This document shows, piece after piece, positions 41,739 to 53,705 of a DNA stretch of 64,000 bases (its first letter is position 1; the number at the start of each line of letters is the position of its first letter). The notes beneath the pieces are model-generated. The model made no database searches. It saw only the letters and a list, made by a program, of their open reading frames with translations, and was not told the DNA's origin. Made by a program: the position numbers and the translations under genes. Location of the stretch: positions 1,207,152-1,271,151 of the forward strand of contig CAVZBR010000004.1 in assembly GCA_963773585.1 (NCBI GenBank), written 5' to 3'. The DNA is from CAVXJN01 sp963773585. Its GTDB lineage: Bacteria > Pseudomonadota > Gammaproteobacteria > JASBUN01.

Positions 41739-42938
41739 ATGCAACCGCAATCCGACGCCCTGAATTTGATCCGCCGCGGTGCCCACGAAGTGTTGCTCGA
41801 GACGGAACTCGAGGCGCGCCTCACGCAGGGTAGACCGCTACGCATCAAGGCGGGGTTTGACCCTACGGCGCCGGACCTGCATCTCGGTCACACCGTATTG
41901 TTGAATAAATTGCGGCAATTCCAGGAACTTGGTCACGAGGCCATTTTTCTGATCGGCGATTTCACCGGCATGATCGGCGATCCTACCGGCAAGAGCGCGA
42001 CGCGGCCGCCGTTGACCCGCGACGAGGTGATCGAAAACGCGCGCACCTACGAACAGCAGATCTACAAGGTTCTCGACCCCGAAAAGACGCTGGTGATGTT
42101 CAACTCGAGTTGGATGGCGGACATGCGTGCCGCCGATCTGGTGCAGTTGGCGGCCAAGCACACCGTGGCCCGGATGTTGGAGCGCGACGATTTCCACAAG
42201 CGCTATGGCGCGGGTCAGGCGATTGCCGTACACGAATTCCTGTACCCGTTGATCCAGGGATACGATTCCGTGGCGCTGAAGGCCGACGTCGAACTCGGCG
42301 GGACCGATCAGAAATTCAATTTGCTGGTCGGTCGGCAACTGCAGGAGGCGTATGGACAGCCGCCGCAGGTGGTGTTGACCATGCCGATTCTCGAAGGCCT
42401 CGACGGCGTGCAGAAGATGTCCAAATCCCTGGGCAACTACATTGGCATTGCTGAGCCTGCCGCTGAGATGTTCGGCAAGCTGATGTCGATCTCGGACGAA
42501 CTCATGTGGCGCTATTTCGAGTTGCTGAGCCTGCGATCGAGCAGTGAACTGGCGGCCTTTCGGGCCGCGATAGACTCCGGCGCCAATCCTCGTGACATCA
42601 AATACGAATTGGCCAGTGAGATGGTTGCACGGTTTCACTCCGATGCTGCCGCTCGGATGGCCAAGGACGCCTTTGTGGCCCGTTTTCAGCGAGGCGCGTT
42701 GCCCGACGACATGCCGGAACTGCAAATCACGGCGCCTGCCGGCGACCTGCCCATCGCGAACTTGTTAAAAGACGCCGGCCTCACACAAAGCACGTCGGAA
42801 TCCCTGCGTATGATTCAGCAGGGCGCGGTGCGCATCGACGGCGAACGGATCGAGGACCGGCAATTGCTGCTGCCGGCTGGTAGTACCCACGTATTCCAGG
42901 TCGGGAAACGCCGTATTGCGCGCGTAACCGTGGTCTGA
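41739..42938 (+). CDS. tyrS: Tyrosyl-tRNA synthetase
   Basis: 399-residue class I synthetase. The ATP-binding motifs are PDLHLGHTVLL (HIGH-like) and KMSKSLGNYIGI (KMSKS); the C-terminal S4 RNA-binding domain covers about 335-398. The KMSKS form with KMSK and the sequence type resemble the TyrRZ-like group rather than E. coli TyrS, though both charge tRNA-Tyr. It is transcribed toward the rrn operon, ending about 75 bases before rrn P1. Confidence 0.95.
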   Translation: MQPQSDALNLIRRGAHEVLLETELEARLTQGRPLRIKAGFDPTAPDLHLGHTVLLNKLRQFQELGHEAIFLIGDFTGMIGDPTGKSATRPPLTRDEVIENARTYEQQIYKVLDPEKTLVMFNSSWMADMRAADLVQLAAKHTVARMLERDDFHKRYGAGQAIAVHEFLYPLIQGYDSVALKADVELGGTDQKFNLLVGRQLQEAYGQPPQVVLTMPILEGLDGVQKMSKSLGNYIGIAEPAAEMFGKLMSISDELMWRYFELLSLRSSSELAAFRAAIDSGANPRDIKYELASEMVARFHSDAAARMAKDAFVARFQRGALPDDMPELQITAPAGDLPIANLLKDAGLTQSTSESLRMIQQGAVRIDGERIEDRQLLLPAGSTHVFQVGKRRIARVTVV

Positions 42939-43014
42939 CGCGGCCTTGCGCTTACCGTGTTTTCCGGCTTGGATTTGGCTCCGCAATTCTTTTTCATAAA
43001 ACTGAAAAAACCTG

Positions 43015-43042
43015 TTGACCGGTCGCTGGAGCCCCGTATAAT
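43015..43042 (+). promoter_or_regulatory. rrn promoter P1
   Basis: TTGACC, a 16-base spacer and a perfect TATAAT, followed by the GC-rich discriminator GCGCGCTC typical of stringently controlled rRNA promoters. The preceding 28 bases are A/T-rich (TTCTTTTTCATAAAACTG and AAAAAA), like an UP element. Confidence 0.88.
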
Positions 43043-43121
43043 GCGCGCTCTCCGGTGCTGTGCCGACGCCGGATCAGCTAACGTAAGGTGCGGCAAACCC
43101 GAAAAAAAGCTGAGTTCGCTA

Positions 43122-43149
43122 TTGACGGGTACGCTGATTGGCATATAGA
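43122..43149 (+). promoter_or_regulatory. rrn promoter P2 candidate
   Basis: TTGACG, a 16-base spacer and TATAGA, about 100 bases after P1, in the position of the second rrn promoter. A TAGAAT shifted by two bases is an alternative -10. Confidence 0.55.
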
Positions 43150-43185
43150 ATTTTCTGTCTCGGTTGGGCGATGTTCCTGACCCGC

Positions 43186-43198
43186 GTTCTTTAAAAAA
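43186..43198 (+). promoter_or_regulatory. boxA antitermination element, rrn leader
   Basis: GTTCTTTAAAAAA resembles the NusB-S10 boxA element TGCTCTTTAACA. The same sequence occurs at 45286-45298 ahead of the 23S gene. These let polymerase cross the structured spacers. Confidence 0.8.
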
Positions 43199-43355
43199 TT
43201 GATCAAGTGACTTGTGTGGGTGCTTGCGTCGAACGGCAGCAGTGCCAAGCAATATTCGATGCAAGTAACCTCAAAGTCGATTCTGTAGTTTTATTGATTC
43301 TGAGCGAGCTTAAGTCGAGCAAGGATTGGTCGCCCTCAAAGCGACCGGCAAACTT

Positions 43356-44895
<1,540 letters not shown>

Positions 44896-44965
44896 ACGAG
44901 TAAGCACTGTCTTCCACGGCGCGAGCATCCACACAAGTCACTTGATTACCGGTACTACTGACCTC

Positions 44966-45042
<77 letters not shown>

Positions 45043-45110
45043 TTGTTTAGGGTTGCGTCCCGCAAACGAGCGGTTCGTGCTCGTTGTGGTGTTAGTCCTC
45101 GTTCGTTTAC

Positions 45111-45186
45111 GGGGCCATAGCTCAGCTGGGAGAGCGCCTGCTTTGCACGCAGGAGGTCGGCGGTTCGATCCCGCCTGGCTCCACCA
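45111..45186 (+). tRNA. tRNA-Ala(TGC)
   Basis: 76-base cloverleaf with acceptor GGGGCCA/TGGCTCC, encoded CCA, anticodon loop TTTGCAC giving TGC. Together with tRNA-Ile it forms the common spacer pair. Confidence 0.98.
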
Positions 45187-45207
45187 GTCATCAGTGGTAC
45201 CGGAAGA

Positions 45208-45260
45208 AACCAGAACCAAGAATCTCGTGAGATTTTTGCTTCTGGTTTTTTTAACCAGAA
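45208..45260 (+). promoter_or_regulatory. Terminator-like switchable hairpin in the 16S-23S spacer
   Basis: AACCAGAA (45208-45215) and the inner CAAGAATCTC pair with GAGATTTTTG and TTCTGGTT (45240-45247), followed by a seven-T run that starts inside the stem end. A second copy of AACCAGAA (45253-45260) can pair with the same TTCTGGTT, so two mutually exclusive hairpins are possible. A boxA (45286-45298) follows. It may act as an attenuator or a processing element. Confidence 0.6.
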
Positions 45261-45285
45261 ACCTGTCGGCCCAGCGTTCGGCAGT

Positions 45286-45298
45286 GTTCTTTAAAAAA
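45286..45298 (+). promoter_or_regulatory. boxA element in the spacer before 23S
   Basis: Same GTTCTTTAAAAAA as in the rrn leader, 134 bases before the 23S start. It would reload antitermination factors after the spacer tRNAs. Confidence 0.75.
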
Positions 45299-45431
45299 TT
45301 GGGAAGTCAGAGTTTAGGCGCGGATGAAGAAATTCATCCAAATTAGGGTATGTTGCATTCAGCAGCGACCAGCTATTTAAAGATCGATCGTTACTTGCGC
45401 CCCATGGAACCCAGGCTGTTTCGGGTTATAT

Positions 45432-48327
<2,896 letters not shown>

Positions 48328-48464
48328 ATAACCCCAAGCAGTTTGGTTGGGCATGGTCGCGTAACGATCCCAAGTCGCTGTTGTTTGCGACAGACCCTAA
48401 CGCCTGCTGACTTCCCCAATTTGCTTCGATTGCCGGCCGGTAAAGGCGGTCAAGCATAAAAGTT

Positions 48465-48583
48465 TGCCTGGCGGCAATAGCGAGTGGGAACCACCCGATC
48501 CCATCCCGAACTCGGAAGTGAAACCGCTCAGCGCCGATGATAGTGTGGGGCTTCCCCATGTGAAAGTAGGTCACTGCCAGGCT
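48465..48583 (+). rRNA. 5S ribosomal RNA
   Basis: 119 bases starting TGCCTGGCGGCAATAGCG and ending at its pairing partner TGCCAGGC. Internal CCGAACTCGGAAGTGAAA and GCGCCGATG are conserved. It is followed by a strong terminator 11 bases later. Confidence 0.97.
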
Positions 48584-48593
48584 TTTAAATCCA

Positions 48594-48626
48594 ACCCCCG
48601 CGGTCGCATGACCCGGGGGTTTTTTC
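48594..48626 (+). terminator. rrn operon terminator
   Basis: ACCCCCG pairs with CGGGGGT, with an inner GGTC/GACC stem around GCAT, followed by six T. Clear intrinsic terminator. Confidence 0.95.
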
Positions 48627-48772
48627 TTGGGCTATGCGCCAGCCATAAAGCGGCTCGCGGGTCGGCACATGCGTGCTCCGCGTTCCCGTCGGCTGCATTT
48701 GTCCAGGGACACATGAGCCCCTCGCCTGCCCACTTGCCCACCTGCCCCCAGGGATCACCGCCGCCCTACGTA

Positions 48773-48804
48773 GATAGGCTGGGTGTGGAAGTGCAGTAAT
48801 GCAT
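48773..48804 (+). repeat. Orphan 32-base copy of a 23S 3' segment
   Basis: Exact copy of 48257-48288, outside any rRNA context and 150 bases beyond the rrn terminator. It ends at ATGCAT, next to a possible IS remnant. It is most simply a scar of recombination or insertion at an rrn locus. Confidence 0.9.
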
Positions 48805-48915
48805 AGTCTGGCGGTGGCAGATCTCGGCCGCTTTAGGCCCGCCCCCCTGGAGCTTGAGAATCGCGGCAGTCTGTTCGGGTGTGATGAAGAGGATCCACTG
48901 TCGGGAATCTTTCGA
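48805..48915 (-). pseudogene. Possible IS3-family transposase OrfA remnant
   Basis: On the minus strand a frame reads FITPEQTAAILKLQGGGPKA then AEICHRQ, resembling the N-terminal helix-turn-helix of IS3-type OrfA proteins (FTPEQIxxxLxxAExG...AEVCR). It stops making sense exactly at the edge of the orphan 23S copy. There are no inverted repeats or OrfB visible. The similarity is by eye only. Confidence 0.3.
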
Positions 48916-49104
48916 AAAAACTACGGGTGGCGCGGCCCTCGCCGTTTGTGTCGTGAATTCAACAGGCTATTGATTCGCAGACTGCATCTGCAACGTTGCA
49001 GCGCGTGGAACGTCGGGTCAACGCCAAAGCTGATCGTCGGGCGCGTTTACAGTACATGCATTGTGGTATTCGCAAGTCTCGGAAATTTATTCGGATGTGG
49101 TCCT

Positions 49105-49120
49105 TGGAACAAAGTTTGCT
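49105..49120 (+). promoter_or_regulatory. Sigma-54-type promoter of the VWA PEP-CTERM gene
   Basis: TGGAACAAAGTTTGCT fits the -24/-12 consensus TGGCACGNNNNTTGCW with two mismatches and the required GG-N10-GC spacing. It lies 105 bases before the start codon. RpoN promoters are known with PEP-CTERM regulators of the PrsR type. Confidence 0.6.
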
Positions 49121-49225
49121 TGATGAAGGCGTGCGTCAGACCGGACCACTAGCGTGCACTAGCTGGGGGTTTGGGAACAAGCCAAACGTTAACTGACCCA
49201 AATCTTTCCAAATGAGGATACTACT

Positions 49226-50035
49226 GTGATCACCACTAGACTCCTGCGAAACACGTTCCTGGGCTTAGCGCTCATGGTGACGGGCGGCACGGCCGGGGCC
49301 GCCATAATTCAGCTGGGCGCTGCCCTCGATGCATCAGGCAGCGTTTCATCCAGTGATTTTCAGCTTCAGCTGAATGGCTGGGCCAACGCGGTCAACAGCT
49401 TGCCGACCGACAGTTCGGTGGAAGTCACCATCGTGCAGTTTGGAACGAGTGCGTCGGTTGAAGTCTCTCCGACCGTCATCGATTCCGTGGCGACCCGCAC
49501 CAGTGTTGCCAACGCCATCAGTTCCATCTCCAAGGCCGGTGGCGGCACGGCGACCGATCTGGGAATCAATGCACTCGTCTCGGCACTGACCGGGTCGGCC
49601 AATTTCCTGCCTGGGACCAATTCGTCGATTATCAACTTGGCCACTGACGGCGTCCCCAACAGTCAGACCGCCGCGATTGCAGCCGCGCAAGCGGCTGAGG
49701 CGGCCGCCATCGATGCCCTGACCGGCGAAGCCGTCGGTCCCGGCGCAAGCACGTCATCGATTGCACAACTCGTGTTCAATCCGACATGTTCGGTGAACTC
49801 AGGTTGCTCGGTGATTCTGACGGCGGACTCGGTGCCACCGAATCCACTCACCGGTAGCGCCTGGGTGTTGCCAGTTACCAATTTCACCGCGTTCGGCACT
49901 GCAATTGGCAACAAAGTCGGCCAGATCGTCGGGCCCCCGACGCCGTCGGTGCCGGAGCCCAATGTAATCGCGCTTCTGGCAATGGGGCTGATGGGCATCG
50001 GGCTTGCTGGACGCCGCGCCCGGCGCACTGTCTAG
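49226..50035 (+). CDS. PEP-CTERM protein with von Willebrand A-like domain
   Basis: 269 residues from GTG 49226. A signal peptide (about 5-25, ending TAGAA) precedes a VWA-like domain (about 28-150) with MIDAS-type residues: DASGSVSS (Asp-x-Ser-x-Ser), the Thr in GGGTATDLG, and Asp in LATDGVPN. It resembles DUF1194-type VWA proteins. The C-terminus is a complete PEP-CTERM sorting signal: VPEPNV, a hydrophobic helix and RRARR. It is secreted, processed by exosortase, and probably surface-displayed in extracellular matrix. No exosortase gene is in this window. Confidence 0.88.
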   Translation: MITTRLLRNTFLGLALMVTGGTAGAAIIQLGAALDASGSVSSSDFQLQLNGWANAVNSLPTDSSVEVTIVQFGTSASVEVSPTVIDSVATRTSVANAISSISKAGGGTATDLGINALVSALTGSANFLPGTNSSIINLATDGVPNSQTAAIAAAQAAEAAAIDALTGEAVGPGASTSSIAQLVFNPTCSVNSGCSVILTADSVPPNPLTGSAWVLPVTNFTAFGTAIGNKVGQIVGPPTPSVPEPNVIALLAMGLMGIGLAGRRARRTV

Positions 50036-50067
50036 CCTGACCGCCGATCGAGACGTCGCTCAGGACC

Positions 50068-50106
50068 AGCACCCACCCCGTTGGCGCGGGGCGGGTGCTC
50101 TCTTGT
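50068..50106 (+). terminator. Intrinsic terminator after the VWA PEP-CTERM gene
   Basis: AGCACCCACCCCG pairs with CGGGGCGGGTGCT around TTGGCG, followed by CTCTTGTT. Strong stem, short T tract. Confidence 0.8.
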
Positions 50107-50154
50107 TGGCGTCGCCGATTTTGGGGTGCAACGGTGTACAACCTGAGCAGAACA

Positions 50155-50529
50155 ATGAAGCCGATCTTCAAGGCGGCATTGCTGTTGGTATGTTCCTTCC
50201 TCGCGGTGCAAGTCAACGCCGAACCCGCTGACGAATCCGAGAGTCCCTCTGCGTCCCACTGTACGGTGCGTGCCGGCGACTCGACCACGAAAATCCTAGT
50301 CTGTCCCAAGGGGCTGGGCATGACGGATTGGCGAGCAGCCGGATTTCTCGCGTGCGAGGGTCTGTCGGGCTGCAGCGCATATATCTGGGATGATCCCAAC
50401 CGGGCGCCCCAACGCACACCTTCCCCCGGGGAAGGTCTTCCGAAGGAGTATGCCGCGAGCCTTGTCGCGATCTGGGTTAACGATAGACAGCGATTGGTGA
50501 TCATACGCGCTGTCGACAAGAAGCATTAG
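50155..50529 (+). CDS. Small secreted protein of unknown function
   Basis: 124 residues from ATG 50155. A signal peptide (KPIFKAALLLVCSFLAVQVNA) is followed by about 100 residues with four Cys (CTVRAGD, VCPKG, CEGLSGC), perhaps two disulfides. I do not recognise a domain. It lies between two PEP-CTERM genes but has no PEP-CTERM tail itself. Longer N-terminal extensions (to 50095) are not plausible because they lack a signal-peptide start. It is likely periplasmic or exported. Confidence 0.6.
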   Translation: MKPIFKAALLLVCSFLAVQVNAEPADESESPSASHCTVRAGDSTTKILVCPKGLGMTDWRAAGFLACEGLSGCSAYIWDDPNRAPQRTPSPGEGLPKEYAASLVAIWVNDRQRLVIIRAVDKKH

Positions 50530-51016
50530 CAGGCGATCGAAATCTCGAGGCGGCCGGATCGACTGACTCCACGAAGCTTCACTCCAGTACCCCGGGGGTC
50601 GTGTCACATTTGTTTACAACAAACCATGCCTTGTAGTACGGATTGTGACCTGAGCAAATCTTCGCCGCCGCGGCTGCGCATAATCTAAGCAGCGGAAAAA
50701 TCGAGTGATTATCCATGAACTAAAAGCGCACCGAACGCCCTAGGCGAACTGGCGGCCTTTTACAGGCGTGAATTGTGTCGCCGCCTTGGCGCCCTGCCAT
50801 TCTGATTTCTCTTCCGCATGAATTCAAAGGGTTGCGCGCAGCTGCATTGCACCATGGCATGTTTGCTGCTTGTTCGAGCACGTCCTCAGTACGGATCGCT
50901 GCTCACGGAAGGTGGCAGCCTGTTTCAGCCGGGGCGCTGCCCCGGTAGGACATGGAAAAGCGTCGGATGCCAAGCAGCAGCCTTGTGTGTTCCGGAATTC
51001 ACAATGGGAGGGTGAG
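50530..51016. other. Region without a real gene upstream of the second PEP-CTERM gene
   Basis: It contains a palindrome TTTGTT-TAC-AACAAA at 50609-50623 (possible protein site), a sigma-54-type element at 50855-50870, and a GC hairpin CCGGGGC-GCT-GCCCCGG at 50929-50945 in the likely leader. Open frames here are not convincing. Confidence 0.45.
50855..50870 (+). promoter_or_regulatory. Sigma-54-type promoter of the second PEP-CTERM gene
   Basis: TGGCATGTTTGCTGCT fits TGGCACGNNNNTTGCW with two mismatches and exact GG-N10-GC spacing. It lies 146 bases before the start codon, with a possible leader hairpin between. Confidence 0.6.
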
Positions 51017-51667
51017 ATGAAAACTTTTACGCGTGCGTTGTGCCTGGCGTTGTCCGGCTGTGGTTTGTTCGCCGCCGGCGGCGCTCATGCAGCGGTGATT
51101 ACCGCTACCCCGGGCAGCTTGACCCAGTGTCCCACAGTGGGCGTCGCTACGAGTTGCGCGGTGGTATATCGATTCAATGCAGACGGTTCCGTGGATACTT
51201 TGGTGGATCCCACCATCCCGTCCACGGACGGTATAGAAGACACCCTTGCCGGTGTCCAGAATGACACGGGCGGTACGCTCAATTCCTTGTCACTCACGGG
51301 TGTCGGTACCAGTGGCCTTGGCATTTTCGATTTCGATGGGGACGGTCAGAGCCCCATTGCCAACCCGGGCAGCGGCCCAGGCGCCACCTACTTCGGTCAA
51401 TATTTTGATTCCACCGGAGCGTTGCTGGGTACCACTTTCTTCACCAACATTTCGTCGACGTCCGCCACCAACGACACCGGGGTCGTGAACTTCCCCGGTT
51501 TGACGGCTGGCGGCTACGGCTATTTCGTATTGGAGGATCAAATCAGCTTCCAAGCGCCCCCGGTTACCGACGGTGGCGGCACCAGTGTGCCGGAACCTGC
51601 ATCCCTCGCGCTGTTGGGAATCGGGTTGGCAGGTCTGGGCGTCGCGCGTCGCCGCAAGGGTCATTGA
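51017..51667 (+). CDS. PEP-CTERM sorting-domain protein
   Basis: 216 residues from ATG 51017, with GGGAGGGTGAG just upstream. Signal peptide (about 1-24; ALCLALSGCGLFAAGGAHA), a Gly/Ser/Thr-rich beta-type extracellular region, and a full PEP-CTERM tail: SVPEPASLALLGIG, a hydrophobic helix and RRRKG. It is expected to be exported, cut by exosortase and placed in the extracellular matrix. The body (about 25-185) has no family I recognise. A clean terminator follows. Confidence 0.87.
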   Translation: MKTFTRALCLALSGCGLFAAGGAHAAVITATPGSLTQCPTVGVATSCAVVYRFNADGSVDTLVDPTIPSTDGIEDTLAGVQNDTGGTLNSLSLTGVGTSGLGIFDFDGDGQSPIANPGSGPGATYFGQYFDSTGALLGTTFFTNISSTSATNDTGVVNFPGLTAGGYGYFVLEDQISFQAPPVTDGGGTSVPEPASLALLGIGLAGLGVARRRKGH

Positions 51668-51704
51668 TCGCACTTCTTCGACGCATTGCAATCTTCGTGG
51701 AAAG

Positions 51705-51729
51705 AGGCGGCCCTAGGCCGCCTTTTTTT
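51705..51729 (+). terminator. Intrinsic terminator after the second PEP-CTERM gene
   Basis: AGGCGGC pairs with GCCGCCT around CCTAG, followed by six T. Confidence 0.93.
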
Positions 51730-51887
51730 ACGCGAGATGCGCCGCGATGACATTTCTCGGTGAGCATTCTCCGATTCCTGCGCCGGCGATGAAACCGGAA
51801 TAACAGGCGGAGCGGTCTTCCCGACTGCACGGATCGGCCGCATCGTGGTATTTTGCTCAGCCGAGCAACCATCTCTGGCAGTCAGCC

Positions 51888-53687
51888 GTGACCATTCGCT
51901 ATACAATTTCTCTCGCCCGGCCCTACGCTCATATCTACCACGTGCGCTGCACGGTGCCCCACCCGGAGGATTCCGGGCAGCGCTTTTCGTTACCGGCCTG
52001 GATTCCAGGTAGTTACATGATTCGCGATTTCGCGAAAAACGTAGGGCGGGTTTCGGCGAACAGCGACGGGCAAGCGGTTACGGTTTCGAAAGTCGATAAA
52101 CAAACCTGGCTTTGCGAACCGTGCGCAGGTTCGTTGGAGCTGGAGTATGAAGTCTATGCCTGGGATCTGTCGGTACGTGGCGCCCATTTCGATGCCACCC
52201 ACGCCTATTTCAACGGTACCAGCGTGTTCATGTACGTGGAAGGCCGGGCGACGCAGCGGTGCGAAGTTGAGATACGCCGGCCTGAAGGCGAGTCGTACGC
52301 CGATTGGCGTGTGGCGACATCATTACCGCGCGCCGGGGCGGCTGAGTGGGGCTTTGGTACATACACGGCTGCTGACTACGACGCGTTGGTTGATCATCCG
52401 GTGGAAATCGGCACCTTTGCCCAGACTACATTCACGGTCGCCGGTGTGCCCCATCACGTCGCGCTTTATGGCCGGCACCAGGCCGATCTAACGCGACTCT
52501 GTACCGATCTAGAGCAGATTTGCACTTACCACGTGCGACTGTTTGGCGAACTGCCGGACATGGAGCGCTACCTATTTCTGGTCACGGTGGTGGGAGACGG
52601 CTACGGCGGTTTGGAGCATCGGGCTTCGTGCAGCTTGATGACCGGCCGCGACAGCTTGCCGCGCACCGGTGAACCTGAGATCAACGATGCATATCGCGAT
52701 TTTCTTGCGTTGTGCAGTCATGAATACTTTCACACCTGGAACGTCAAGCGCATCAAGCCCGCTGCGTTTCTGCCATACGATCTCCGTCACGAAGTCCACA
52801 CCAAGCTGTTGTGGGCGTTCGAAGGCATCACTTCGTATTACGACGAACTGGCGCTGTATCGTGCCGGATTAATCAGCGCTGAAAGCTATTTGGAGATGGT
52901 CAGCCAAGCCGTGACGCGGGTGTTGCGCACGCCGGGGAGATTCAAACAAAGCGTGGCCGAATCGAGCTTCGACGCCTGGACCAAATTCTATAAGCAGGAC
53001 GAGAACGCGCCCAATGCGATCATCAGTTATTACGCTAAAGGCGCCGTGATTGCACTGGCACTCGATCTGATGCTGCGACGCGACTCTGGGGGCAAGGTGA
53101 GCTTGGACGATCTCTTGCGCGCGATGTGGCAGACCTATGGCCGCCAGGATATCGGGGTGCCGGAAGACGGCATTTTTGTGCTGGTGTCGGAGATGGCCGG
53201 CGCCCAAGCCGGTCAACGGCTGCGCCACTGGGTGGAAGGCACCGACGACCCGGACCTGGCCGAGCTTCTTGCCTCGTTCGGCGTTGAAATGCATGTACGT
53301 GGCGCAGACTCTGCGAAAGATAAAGGCGGCAAGCCATCGACCCGTGATCAAGCCTTGCTGGTGCTCGGCGTGCGGCTGGCGAATGACGGCGATTCAGCGC
53401 GGCTGGCAGTGGTATTGGAAGGAAGCGGAGCGGCGGAGGCCGGCTTGTCTGCCGGCGACGAATTGATCGCCATTGATGGAATCCGGGTCAACGGCCGCAC
53501 GCTCGAAGGACGGTTGCAGCGCTATGCTCCCGGCGACACGGTCAATATCCACGGCTTTCGGCGCGACGAATTGTGGGAGTTGCCGGTACAGCTGCGACCA
53601 GCACCGGCTGACACGTGTTACATGAAAATCGTCGACGAAGGACGCTGCCGGAAGCAGTGGTTAAATGGTGGCGACGCGGCCGACTGA
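51888..53687 (+). CDS. M61-family metallopeptidase with PDZ domain
   Basis: 599 residues from GTG 51888, no signal peptide. A beta-rich N-terminal domain precedes the catalytic domain with GGLEH at 240-244 and HEYFHTWNVKRIKP (zinc His278 and His282, catalytic Glu279) and the helical half that follows. A PDZ domain (about 475-565; SAGDELIAIDGIRVNG) closes the protein. The family includes glycyl aminopeptidases. It is cytosolic by sequence and probably trims peptides; the true substrate is unknown. Confidence 0.92.
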   Translation: MTIRYTISLARPYAHIYHVRCTVPHPEDSGQRFSLPAWIPGSYMIRDFAKNVGRVSANSDGQAVTVSKVDKQTWLCEPCAGSLELEYEVYAWDLSVRGAHFDATHAYFNGTSVFMYVEGRATQRCEVEIRRPEGESYADWRVATSLPRAGAAEWGFGTYTAADYDALVDHPVEIGTFAQTTFTVAGVPHHVALYGRHQADLTRLCTDLEQICTYHVRLFGELPDMERYLFLVTVVGDGYGGLEHRASCSLMTGRDSLPRTGEPEINDAYRDFLALCSHEYFHTWNVKRIKPAAFLPYDLRHEVHTKLLWAFEGITSYYDELALYRAGLISAESYLEMVSQAVTRVLRTPGRFKQSVAESSFDAWTKFYKQDENAPNAIISYYAKGAVIALALDLMLRRDSGGKVSLDDLLRAMWQTYGRQDIGVPEDGIFVLVSEMAGAQAGQRLRHWVEGTDDPDLAELLASFGVEMHVRGADSAKDKGGKPSTRDQALLVLGVRLANDGDSARLAVVLEGSGAAEAGLSAGDELIAIDGIRVNGRTLEGRLQRYAPGDTVNIHGFRRDELWELPVQLRPAPADTCYMKIVDEGRCRKQWLNGGDAAD

Positions 53688-53705
53688 GCCGACCGCGTCC
53701 GGGAG

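Larger units (their letters stand above)
48627..49225. other. Region without a real gene between the rrn terminator and the first PEP-CTERM gene
   Basis: It holds the orphan 23S fragment, the possible IS remnant and a sigma-54-type promoter. Open frames here (for example 48799-49152) have no ribosome site, no domains and unusual composition, and I do not accept them. Confidence 0.5.

Noticed and set aside
48799..49152. 117-codon frame after the orphan 23S fragment
   Set aside because: Its start lies in the duplicated 23S fragment, with no ribosome site and no recognised motif.
50609..50623. TTTGTT-TAC-AACAAA palindrome as a specific regulator site
   Set aside because: It is a clean palindrome but occurs once, far from a start codon, and I cannot link it to a regulator; kept only as a note.
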